A DNA stretch of 64,000 nt. Origin: Thioalkalivibrio paradoxus ARh 1 (GTDB lineage Bacteria > Pseudomonadota > Gammaproteobacteria > Ectothiorhodospirales > Ectothiorhodospiraceae). Position 1 is the stretch's first letter, and each line of letters begins with the position of its first letter. The position numbers and the translations under genes are program-made. Where the stretch lies: contig NZ_CP007029.1 of NCBI RefSeq assembly GCF_000227685.2, forward strand, positions 242,047 to 306,046, in the 5' to 3' direction. Positions 56,586 to 64,000 of this stretch are shown piece by piece. The notes beneath the pieces were generated by a model that saw only the letters and a list, made by a program, of their open reading frames with translations, was not told the origin of the DNA and did no database searches.

Positions 56586-58453
56586 TGGCCTACAAGACTA
56601 TCGTCGAAGACAACATCGACATCCTGGTCTGTGGCGCCGGCCTGGGCGGCACGGGCGCAGCCTTTGAAGCCAGGTACTGGGGGCAGGACAAGAAGATCAT
56701 CATCGCCGAAAAGGCCAATATCGATCGGTCCGGCGCGGTCGCCCAGGGGCTGTACGCGATCAACTGCTACATGGGAACCCGCTGGGGCGAGAACAACCCC
56801 GAGGACCACGTTCGCTACGCCCGCATCGACCTGATGGGTATGGTGCGCGAAGATCTGCTGTTCGACATGGCGCGCCACGTCGACTCCGCGGTGCACCAGT
56901 TCGAGGAATGGGGCCTGCCGCTGATGCGCGATCCCAAGACGGGTGCCTATCAGCGCGAAGGGCGCTGGCAGATCATGATTCACGGCGAGTCCTACAAGCC
57001 GATCGTCGCCGAGGCTGCGAAGAAGTCCGCGGACCAGGTCTACAACCGGATCTGCGTTACGCACCTGCTGATGGACGAATCCAAGGAAAACCGTGTCGCC
57101 GGCGCCGTTGGCTTCAACGTGCGCACCGGGAACTACCACGTGTTCAAGTCGAAGGCGGTGATCGTCGGTGCCGGTGGCGCATCCATGATCTTCAAGCCGC
57201 GTTCGGTCGGTGAGGGTGCCGGTCGCGTATGGTATGCGCCGTGGTCGTCGGGCTCTGCCTATGGGCTGCTGATCAACGCCGGCGCCAAGATGACCCAGAT
57301 GGAAAACCGCATCGTGCTGGCGCGCTTCAAGGACGGCTACGGCCCGGTGGGCGCGTACTTCCTGCACCTGAAGACCTACACGCAGAATGGTTTGGGTGAA
57401 GAGTACGAGTCCAAGTGGTGGCCCGAGCTGCAGGAAATGGTCGGCAAGGAATACCTGGATCCGGAAGTGTCGCACCGGACGCATCGCCCGATCCCGACCT
57501 GCCTGCGTAACCATGCGTTCATCAGCGAAGTGAACGCGGGTCGTGGCCCGATTCACATGATCACGATGGAAGCCTTCCAGGATCCGCATCTCGAAGAAGT
57601 GGGCTGGGAGAACTTCCTTGGAATGACCGTTGGCCAGGCCGTGCTGTGGGCGGCGACCGACGTCGATCCGAAGAACGAAAACCCCGAGCTGACCACGTCG
57701 GAACCGTACGTGATGGGTTCTCACGCCACCGGTTGTGGCGCGTGGTGCTCCGGGCCCGAGGACGTGTCGCCCCCCGAGTATTTCTGGGGCTACAACCGCA
57801 TGACCAGCGTGGAAGGCCTGTTCGGCGCTGGCGACGCGGTGGGCGGCACCCCGCACGCGTTCTCGTCCGGCTCGTTCACCGAAGGGCGTCTGGCCGCGAA
57901 GGCTGCGTGCAAGTACATCGATGACGGCAAGGCGCAGGGCATCCGGGTCTCCGACAAGCAGATCAACGATCTGAAGGAAGAGATCTACATGCCGATGGAG
58001 CACTACAAGGTCTACCACAATGAAGTGGTTGCCGGCTCGGTGAACCCGAACTTCATCAATCCGCGGCAGGGCCTGGACCGCCTGCAGAAGCTGATGGACG
58101 AATACTGCGGTGGCGTGACGGTCAGCTATATGACCAACGAAAAGCTGCTCCACATCGGACTCAAGAAGATGAAGGTTCTCGAAGAGGATCTGGAGAAGCT
58201 GGCCGCCGAGGACGTCCACGAGCTGCTGCGTGCCTGGGAACTCAAGCACCGTTTTCGCACTGCCGAAAGCGTGTTCCATCACACGCTGTTCCGCAAGGAA
58301 ACGCGCTGGCCGGGTTACTACTACCGTGGCGACGCGATGAAACTCGACGACGAGAACTGGCATGTGCTGACCGTCTCCCGTCGCGATCCGAAGACGGGCG
58401 AGTACACCATGGAAAAGGCACCGTGCTACCACTTGGTCGGCAAGGACGACTGA
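56585..58453 (+). CDS. aprA: APS reductase alpha subunit AprA
   Basis: The FAD-containing catalytic subunit, 622 residues, running in the oxidative direction here (sulfite + AMP to APS). FAD binding is shown by ILVCGAGLGGTGAAFEARYW. Other marks are GAVAQGLYAINCYMG, AVIVGAGGASMIFKP, HRTHRPIPTCLRNHAF (active-site Arg/His region) and GSHATGCGAWCSGPED. It overlaps aprB by one base. A 28-base hairpin follows at 58463. The sequence looks intact throughout. Confidence 0.97.
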   Translation: MAYKTIVEDNIDILVCGAGLGGTGAAFEARYWGQDKKIIIAEKANIDRSGAVAQGLYAINCYMGTRWGENNPEDHVRYARIDLMGMVREDLLFDMARHVDSAVHQFEEWGLPLMRDPKTGAYQREGRWQIMIHGESYKPIVAEAAKKSADQVYNRICVTHLLMDESKENRVAGAVGFNVRTGNYHVFKSKAVIVGAGGASMIFKPRSVGEGAGRVWYAPWSSGSAYGLLINAGAKMTQMENRIVLARFKDGYGPVGAYFLHLKTYTQNGLGEEYESKWWPELQEMVGKEYLDPEVSHRTHRPIPTCLRNHAFISEVNAGRGPIHMITMEAFQDPHLEEVGWENFLGMTVGQAVLWAATDVDPKNENPELTTSEPYVMGSHATGCGAWCSGPEDVSPPEYFWGYNRMTSVEGLFGAGDAVGGTPHAFSSGSFTEGRLAAKAACKYIDDGKAQGIRVSDKQINDLKEEIYMPMEHYKVYHNEVVAGSVNPNFINPRQGLDRLQKLMDEYCGGVTVSYMTNEKLLHIGLKKMKVLEEDLEKLAAEDVHELLRAWELKHRFRTAESVFHHTLFRKETRWPGYYYRGDAMKLDDENWHVLTVSRRDPKTGEYTMEKAPCYHLVGKDD

Positions 58454-58462
58454 CCGGAAGCC

Positions 58463-58490
58463 GCGGCGGGGCCGGGATCGGCCCCGCCGC
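58463..58490 (+). terminator. Hairpin after aprA
   Basis: GCGGCGGGGCC / GGCCCCGCCGC form an 11-bp perfect stem with a six-base loop, 10 bases after the aprA stop. No T-run follows, so it may be a processing or partial-termination signal that lowers transcription of the genes downstream. Confidence 0.55.
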
Positions 58491-58578
58491 CCTTGGCAGG
58501 AGCGGCAAGGGCCGGCGCCGATGCGCGCCGGTCCTTGCTGGCCGTTCCGTCCGCGACTGATTACAGGGCTCTTTTGAC

Positions 58579-58971
58579 ATGACGACTGCAGGTGACGCTC
58601 CGGTAACGAAGGAGACGTCAACGAATATTACCGAGCTTTCCGATGACCAGATCACCGAAATCGCCCACCCCATGTGGGGCGACCTGGTCAAGTATTCCAA
58701 CAAGGGCCAGTACGGGAAGTTCGTCCGGAAGTTCTCCTACAACCTGCTGTTCGGCCTCAACGAGGTGGAAGTGGGCAAGCAGTTCGCGAAGAGCGAACTG
58801 ACGCGTAACCTGAGCGAGGACTGGGACTACCTTGGGATCATCCGCCGTGGCGAACACGTGACGGTGTTGTACCGGGTCCGAAGCAACAAGAAGGAAGGCG
58901 AGTGGCTCGGACGGATGGTGCTTGGCTACGAGCAGGGAGAAGTGCGCATCTTTGGCGCGTCCATTTTCTGA
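58579..58971 (+). CDS. Uncharacterised apr-linked protein (130 residues)
   Basis: A soluble 130-residue protein with no signal peptide, cysteines or membrane segment. Its N-terminal 20 residues are Thr/Ser-rich; then helices (HPMWGDLVKYSNKGQYGKFV) and a C-terminal strand-rich part (WDYLGIIRRGEHVTVLYRV, EWLGRMVLGYEQGEVRIFG). The helix-then-sheet pattern could be an NTF2- or cystatin-like fold, a guess. It lies 126 bases after aprA with codon use like its neighbours, 17 bases before the SlyD-like gene, and so shares that transcript. I do not recognise a family. Confidence 0.8.
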   Translation: MTTAGDAPVTKETSTNITELSDDQITEIAHPMWGDLVKYSNKGQYGKFVRKFSYNLLFGLNEVEVGKQFAKSELTRNLSEDWDYLGIIRRGEHVTVLYRVRSNKKEGEWLGRMVLGYEQGEVRIFGASIF

Positions 58972-58987
58972 CAGTGCAGGCTGAGCA

Positions 58988-59500
58988 ATGACAAAAGACG
59001 TAATCGAGCCGAACAAGTACGTGGAGCTGACCTACAAGGTCATCGACGCGAAATCGGGCCAGACTCTGACGCTGGTCGAATTTCCGTTAGGCTACGTGCA
59101 TGGCGTCAACGAGATTCTTGCGCCGCGGGTGATGGCCGAGTTGGAAGGCAAATCCGCGGGCGATACCATTGAAGTGCCGATCGACTGCAACGAGATTTAC
59201 GGGCCGCGCGATGAGTCTCTGGTGATTACCGATCGCATCGAGAACGTTCCTGAAGAATATCGCGAGGTAGGTACCGCGATCCTGATGGAAAACGATAGAG
59301 GTCAGACCAAGAATTTCCTGGTGACCCGCGTGGACGCGAGGACGATCACCATCGACGGCAACAACCCGCTATGCGGCAGGGAAGTGATCTTCAAGCTCGA
59401 GATTCAGTTGGTGCGTGATGCGACTGACGAAGAGATCGAGCATGGCGGCAAGGTGGAGACGGGCCCCGAAGTGAGCGGCGGGCGCGCGGTGCCCATCTGA
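58988..59500 (+). CDS. SlyD-like FKBP-type peptidyl-prolyl isomerase
   Basis: A 170-residue protein with SlyD layout: an FKBP core (VELTYKVIDAKSGQTL, PLGYVHGVNEILAPRVMAELEGKSAGDT) with an inserted IF-type chaperone domain (about 65-135), then GNNPLCGREVIFKLEIQLVRDATDEEIEHG. The acidic GYVHG and DGNNPLCG marks are seen in SlyD. The His-rich nickel-binding tail of E. coli SlyD is missing. It could fold or assemble an APS-pathway enzyme. It follows the 130-residue gene by 17 bases. Confidence 0.85.
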   Translation: MTKDVIEPNKYVELTYKVIDAKSGQTLTLVEFPLGYVHGVNEILAPRVMAELEGKSAGDTIEVPIDCNEIYGPRDESLVITDRIENVPEEYREVGTAILMENDRGQTKNFLVTRVDARTITIDGNNPLCGREVIFKLEIQLVRDATDEEIEHGGKVETGPEVSGGRAVPI

Positions 59501-59732
59501 AGCACAAGGACGGGGTCGCGGCTGCGCGCGAGCGAAGCCCGACACGGTGACATCGGATGGCGGTGCGTGCCGCATGCCAGAGGGGATCGGCCGCGGCGAA
59601 CGCGCGCATGAACTCTCTGCCCGCAACCGCGCCTGCCCGTACAGCGTTGCGAAAGTTCCGGTCTGTCAGTGAGCGTGGGGGGCTGACATCGGTGTTTTCA
59701 TTCCCCCCTTTTCCAGTGAGACGAGGTGAAGC

Positions 59733-59897
59733 ATGAGTCAAGCAACCCCAAAGAAGCGCCCGGCCGTTCCCGAGGGCAAGACGCGTTTCCTGACCACGCG
59801 GCAGAAGGCGCCGAACGAAAAAGGCTATGTGGGGTACGACACCATCTGGGAATCGTTTCAGAAAGAAGCCCCATACACCACGCCCAAGCGGCCCTGA
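59733..59897 (+). CDS. Small basic apr-linked protein (54 residues)
   Basis: A 54-residue frame, ATG 59733, with GAGGTG upstream. It reads MSQATPKKRPAVPEGKTRFL, then TTRQKAPNEKGYVGYDTIW and ESFQKEAPYTTPKRP. It is basic, with Pro-rich ends and no cysteine or membrane helix. A clear terminator begins 18 bases after its stop, which supports a real gene. I do not know the family; it may be a nucleic-acid- or enzyme-binding peptide in the apr region. Confidence 0.75.
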   Translation: MSQATPKKRPAVPEGKTRFLTTRQKAPNEKGYVGYDTIWESFQKEAPYTTPKRP

Positions 59898-59914
59898 GCC
59901 CAACGGCAACGTGA

Positions 59915-59938
59915 ACGGCCGCATACGCGGCCGTTTTT
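59915..59938 (+). terminator. Rho-independent terminator after the small basic gene
   Basis: ACGGCCGC / GCGGCCGT form an 8-bp stem with a four-base loop, followed by five T. It closes the apr-region transcription unit(s). Confidence 0.93.
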
Positions 59939-59946
59939 GCGTTAGC

Positions 59947-60119
59947 GTGAAAGAACCCGAGGCGCGCGTCCGGGGTGTCCTGTAGGGCGGAAAAGCGCAG
60001 CGTCATCCGCCGCTCGGCGTTCGCGCCTCCCTGGCGCCTGCGGCAACCCCGGCGCTGGATGGCGGATGACGGCCTTCGGCCTTTTCCGCCCTACGTCTCT
60101 TTCATCATCGAGGGTGGCC
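59947..60119 (+). repeat. Dispersed inverted-repeat element, longest copy
   Basis: The core at 59982-60094 (113 bp) is the same type as 6898-7010. This copy has both shared flanks: GTGAAAGAACCCG (59947-59959), also found at 6866, and CTCTTTCATCATCG (60097 onwards), also found in reverse near 54630. It therefore defines the full-length element at about 173 bp. It lies immediately after a terminator, as non-coding mobile repeats often do. Confidence 0.85.
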
Positions 60120-60388
60120 GCTGGCCAAGACAGTTGGTGGGGTCTCACTTGGCACTTCCCCGGTGCCGGCCGGAACCTGAGTAGGCGACTCTTCGATCCG
60201 TGCCGAGCCTGGGAGCCTGTTGGATTGGTGCGGCTCCTGGTGATGCCCCCGCTCCGGATGATGTGAGCGGGGGTGTTTCTGTCGGGCCATGGGCGCTGTC
60301 CATGCGCGTTCACGGTCCCTTTGGCGGCCCGGGCCGGGGTGGTAGGTCGGGCGCGGTTGCGGGCGGCTTTTGGCGCCGGACGGGCGGA
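60120..60388. other. Gene-free stretch with hairpins
   Basis: With the element before it, nearly 490 bases lack a gene. CCCCCGCT / AGCGGGGG (60246-60273), followed by TGTTT, is a possible weak terminator on the plus strand. GGAGCC / GGCTCC (near 60211-60235) form a second small hairpin. An unannotated small RNA cannot be excluded but nothing specific supports one. Confidence 0.5.
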
Positions 60389-61720
60389 TCAGGAGCTGGG
60401 GGCGGGGCGGCGCGGCCGCCGGCCTCCACCGGGCCTGCCCGGTCCGCGGTCCGGCGTTCGGCCACCTTCCCGGGCGCTGCCACGCGGCGCGCGCCCCCGG
60501 CGTTCGTCGGGCTTGCGCCGCGCGCGCGGAGGGGGGCGCTTCAAATCCGCCGGAAGATCCTCGGGGTAGAGCATTTCGGTCGGGATGCGGCGGCCCAGGT
60601 AGGTCTCGATGTCGGGCAGATAGAATGCGGAATCTTCGCAGCCGAAGCTGATGGCGTCACCTTCCGCGCCGGCGCGGGCGGTCCGGCCGATGCGGTGCAC
60701 GTAGTCCTCGCCGGACTGTGGCAAATCGAAGTTGAACACATGGGTCACGTCCGGGATGTGCAGGCCGCGGGCGGCCACGTCGGTCGCAACGAGATAGCGG
60801 TACTTGCCTTCGGCGAACTGGGACAGCAGTCGGCTGCGCTTGGTCTGCGGCACGTCGCCGGAGAGCAGCGCGGCTTTCAGTTCGTTGGCGTTCAGCCAGT
60901 CGCAGACACGCTCGGCCCAGTGCTTGGTGTTCACGAACACGATCGCGCGCTCGGGCTGCAGCTTGCGGGCAAGGCCGATCAGCAACGGAATCTTCTGCTC
61001 GTTGGCTGGGTAGTAGATGACCTGGCGGATCCGGTCCGCGGTCACGGTCTCGGCCTGCGCCTGAACCTTTTCCGGGTTGTTCATGTGCTCGTAGGCCAGT
61101 TCCATCACCCGCCAGGACAGCGTGGCCGAGAACAGCATCGACTGGCGCTCGGTTGGTGGCGAGCAGCGCCGCAGCAGGTAGCGGATGTCCTTGATGAAGC
61201 CCAGGTCGAACATGCGGTCGGCCTCGTCGAGCACCACGACCTCGACGCGCTTCAGGCCGAACACGCGCTGCTTGTGGTAGTCGATGATGCGGCCCGGGGT
61301 GCCGATCAGCACGTCGGCCCCCGCCTGAAGCTCCTCGCGTTGCCGTTCGTAGCCGGTGCCACCGTAGGCGAGCGCGAATTTCAGGCCGGTGTGGGCGCCC
61401 AGCAGCAGAGCGTCCTTGTGGATCTGGATCGCGAGTTCGCGTGTCGGCGCCAGCACCAGCATACGCACGTCGTTGTGGCGCCGGCCTTCAGGCGGGTCGC
61501 GCCGCAGGAGCCGGTCGAAGGCCGCCAGCAGAAAGGCCGCCGTCTTGCCCGTCCCGGTCTGGGCCTGGCCGGCGACATCGTGGCCAGCCAGCGCGATCGG
61601 CAGCGTCAGTGCCTGGATCGGCGTGCAGTATTCGAAGCCGGCCTCGCGGATGCCCTGCAGGACCGGTTCGGGCAGGTCGAGATCGGCGCAGCGGGTGCGT
61701 TCCGGAGTCGCTTCGGTCAT
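60389..61720 (-). CDS. rhlB: DEAD-box RNA helicase RhlB
   Basis: A 443-residue RNA helicase. Motifs: Q-motif region [14 protein letters not shown], Walker [43 protein letters not shown], then [15 protein letters not shown] and [10 protein letters not shown]. The C-terminal 60 residues are Arg/Gly/Pro-rich and would bind RNA. ATG 61720 ([10 protein letters not shown]) is preferred because GGAAG lies before it; a GTG start 14 codons upstream is the alternative. It is divergent from trxA-rho, the arrangement of E. coli and Pseudomonas. It unwinds RNA in the degradosome. Confidence 0.94.
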   Translation of the reverse strand: MTEATPERTRCADLDLPEPVLQGIREAGFEYCTPIQALTLPIALAGHDVAGQAQTGTGKTAAFLLAAFDRLLRRDPPEGRRHNDVRMLVLAPTRELAIQIHKDALLLGAHTGLKFALAYGGTGYERQREELQAGADVLIGTPGRIIDYHKQRVFGLKRVEVVVLDEADRMFDLGFIKDIRYLLRRCSPPTERQSMLFSATLSWRVMELAYEHMNNPEKVQAQAETVTADRIRQVIYYPANEQKIPLLIGLARKLQPERAIVFVNTKHWAERVCDWLNANELKAALLSGDVPQTKRSRLLSQFAEGKYRYLVATDVAARGLHIPDVTHVFNFDLPQSGEDYVHRIGRTARAGAEGDAISFGCEDSAFYLPDIETYLGRRIPTEMLYPEDLPADLKRPPPRARRKPDERRGRAPRGSAREGGRTPDRGPGRPGGGRRPRRPAPSS

Positions 61721-61839
61721 GAGTCTTCCAGGGGCAGAAACAGCCGGTTCACTTGAATTCACCTGCGATTGTGTTCGATAGTAGCGGGCGTAAGCGGACC
61801 CGCGTTCCGCGCCCCGCAGCCCAATGACGAGGATTCGGA

Positions 61840-62166
61840 GTGAGCGTAAACATTCATCATATCTCGGACGCCAGTTTCGAGGCGGACGTTCTCAAATCGG
61901 ACCGGCCCGTGCTGGTCGACTACTGGGCCGAATGGTGCGGCCCGTGCAAGATGATCGCCCCGATCCTGGACGAGATTGCGCAAGAATACGACGGCAAACT
62001 CAAGGTTGCCAAACTCAACATCGACGAGAACCCCGGAACGCCGCCTCGGTACGGGATCCGCGGGATCCCGACGCTGATGCTGTTCAAGGATGGCGACGTC
62101 GAGGCGACCAAGGTCGGCGCACTGAGCAAATCGCAACTGACCGCCTTCCTCGACCAGCATCTCTGA
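61840..62166 (+). CDS. trxA: Thioredoxin 1
   Basis: A 108-residue cytosolic thioredoxin with the active site [15 protein letters not shown] and the cis-Pro loop [14 protein letters not shown]. It reduces disulfides for ribonucleotide reductase, PAPS/APS reductases and others. It starts at GTG 61840 behind CGGAG. It is the first gene of a trxA-rho pair. Confidence 0.97.
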   Translation: MSVNIHHISDASFEADVLKSDRPVLVDYWAEWCGPCKMIAPILDEIAQEYDGKLKVAKLNIDENPGTPPRYGIRGIPTLMLFKDGDVEATKVGALSKSQLTAFLDQHL

Positions 62167-62174
62167 TCCGACCA

Positions 62175-62197
62175 ACCGGCCGCGTTAAGCGGCCGGT
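62175..62197 (+). promoter_or_regulatory. Hairpin in the rho leader
   Basis: ACCGGCCGC / GCGGCCGGT form a perfect 9-bp stem with a GTTAA loop, 8 bases after the trxA stop and 178 bases before rho. There is no T-run. It could separate trxA and rho transcripts or take part in the autogenous control of rho known in E. coli. Confidence 0.5.
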
Positions 62198-62375
62198 GCT
62201 CCCGGCGCCGGGCCTGTGCGGTCTGGCGCAAAGGCTTGCCTGGAACGCCAAGCTCGCCTATATTCCGCACGTGCGCCCGCTTAGGGGCGCCCCTGCCTCC
62301 CCTGCCAAGCCCGTCGCGATCCGACCTTCGCCTGGCGATCCTGTACCTACTTACGTTGACGACAGCGCCCCCTCC

Positions 62376-63635
<1,260 letters not shown>

Positions 63636-63652
63636 GGCGCCGGGGGTTGCCG

Positions 63653-63904
63653 TCAGCGCCGCTCCAGTTCGGAAAACTCGACGATGCGGTCCAGCCGCAC
63701 GAAGCGGCGCCGGTTCAGTTGGTCGCGTAGCAGCAGGAACTCGGCATGGCGCCGCGTGCGCAGATCCTCGGGGTAGACCACCTCGAGATGCGTGATCGCC
63801 CGGCCGACCCAGCGCAAGCGCAGCGCGCGCCGGCGCACGATGGCCAGCTCCAGCTCCGAATACCGCGCGCAGTCCATCGGCGCGTAGGGTGGTGCCTGCG
63901 TCAT
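63653..63904 (-). CDS. rof: Rof (YaeO)-like Rho inhibitor
   Basis: An 83-residue protein, close to the E. coli Rof (YaeO) pattern: MDCARYSELELAIVRRRALR, then HLEVVYPEDLRTRRHAEFLL, then FVRLDRIVEFSELE. Rof binds the RNA site of Rho and stops termination. It is convergent with rho, 17 bases apart, so the rho and rof transcripts face each other. ATG 63904 overlaps the stop of the gene upstream (ATGA). Confidence 0.78.
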   Translation of the reverse strand: MTQAPPYAPMDCARYSELELAIVRRRALRLRWVGRAITHLEVVYPEDLRTRRHAEFLLLRDQLNRRRFVRLDRIVEFSELERR

Positions 63905-64000
63905 TCCCCCTCCCGCCAGACCGCGATTTCGGGCTCCTCGCCAGAGCCTGAGTCGACGCGCCGAAACACGATCGGCGAGCAGCAGACCGTGCAGTCCTCG
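63901..64000 (-). CDS. CPXCG-type cysteine-rich protein (C-terminal part)
   Basis: The frame runs off the right edge. The visible end reads EDCTVCCSPIVFRRVDSG and ends EIAVWREGE. The VCC and the surrounding order match the small 'CPXCG motif' cysteine-rich proteins (about 60-70 residues) of Gammaproteobacteria; the N-terminal CPxCG lies outside. Its stop overlaps the rof start by four bases, so the two are translationally coupled. Confidence 0.7.
   Translation of the reverse strand, partial: EDCTVCCSPIVFRRVDSGSGEEPEIAVWREGE

Noticed and set aside
56582..58621. 679-codon minus-strand frame opposite aprA
   Set aside because: Antisense shadow of aprA, with no domain and the wrong composition.
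60200..61756. 518-codon plus-strand frame opposite rhlB
   Set aside because: Shadow of rhlB with low-complexity sequence.

Overview
The window is high-GC chromosomal DNA from a chemolithoautotrophic, sulfur-oxidising gammaproteobacterium. The gene content best fits a Thioalkalivibrio-like member of the Ectothiorhodospiraceae. The evidence is a complete cytoplasmic sulfite-to-sulfate gene set (soeABC, sat, aprMBA) together with phosphoribulokinase, a PPi-dependent phosphofructokinase and gammaproteobacterial housekeeping blocks (thiSG-trmB, glyQS, rhlB/trxA-rho). The genus is an inference; no rRNA gene or taxonomic marker was searched.

Layout. 1-7.2 kb: a 5'-truncated DUF1998-type helicase with a nuclease-like domain and a RelE-like/UvrD fusion, lying at the 3' side of a tRNA-Thr gene; this looks like the edge of a tRNA-anchored island and is a candidate anti-phage module. 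7.2-20 kb: an Irr/Fur-like regulator, tRNA-Gly, thiSG, trmB, a tandem universal stress protein, an SLC13-type anion transporter, phosphoribulokinase, a FIST protein preceded by a coupled small ORF, two haem-binding proteins, tatD and tcdA. 20-27 kb: plsC, glyS, glyQ, a Fur-box-controlled CDF metal exporter, and glnA with a sigma-54/NtrC-type control region. 27-34.7 kb: cspA, tmcA, then a tight leftward run of a 48-residue membrane protein, an uncharacterised ATPase, metA, an MFS transporter and uup. 34.8-44.8 kb: tolC, a PIMT-like methyltransferase, tetR, cca, an NDUFA9-like reductase, an aldehyde dehydrogenase, moaA, pfp and adk. 45-59.9 kb: the sulfur-oxidation region. 60-64 kb: rhlB divergent from trxA-rho, followed by rof (a Rho inhibitor) and a CPXCG protein cut by the window edge.

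In the sulfur region SoeABC would oxidise sulfite directly in the cytoplasm with electrons passed to quinone through SoeC. AprBA with AprM would form APS from sulfite and AMP, and Sat would turn APS and PPi into ATP and sulfate. Three little-known genes follow aprA: a 130-residue protein, a SlyD-like FKBP and a 54-residue basic protein ending at a clear terminator. An unrecognised 388-residue protein with a decayed partial copy downstream lies beside soeC.

Intergenic DNA carries a family of inverted-repeat elements of about 113 bp (up to about 170 bp with conserved flanks) near 4.5, 6.9, 54.7 and 60.0 kb; one copy supplies the stop codon and last residues of the UvrD fusion. I saw no CRISPR array, transposase, integrase, rRNA or replication origin.
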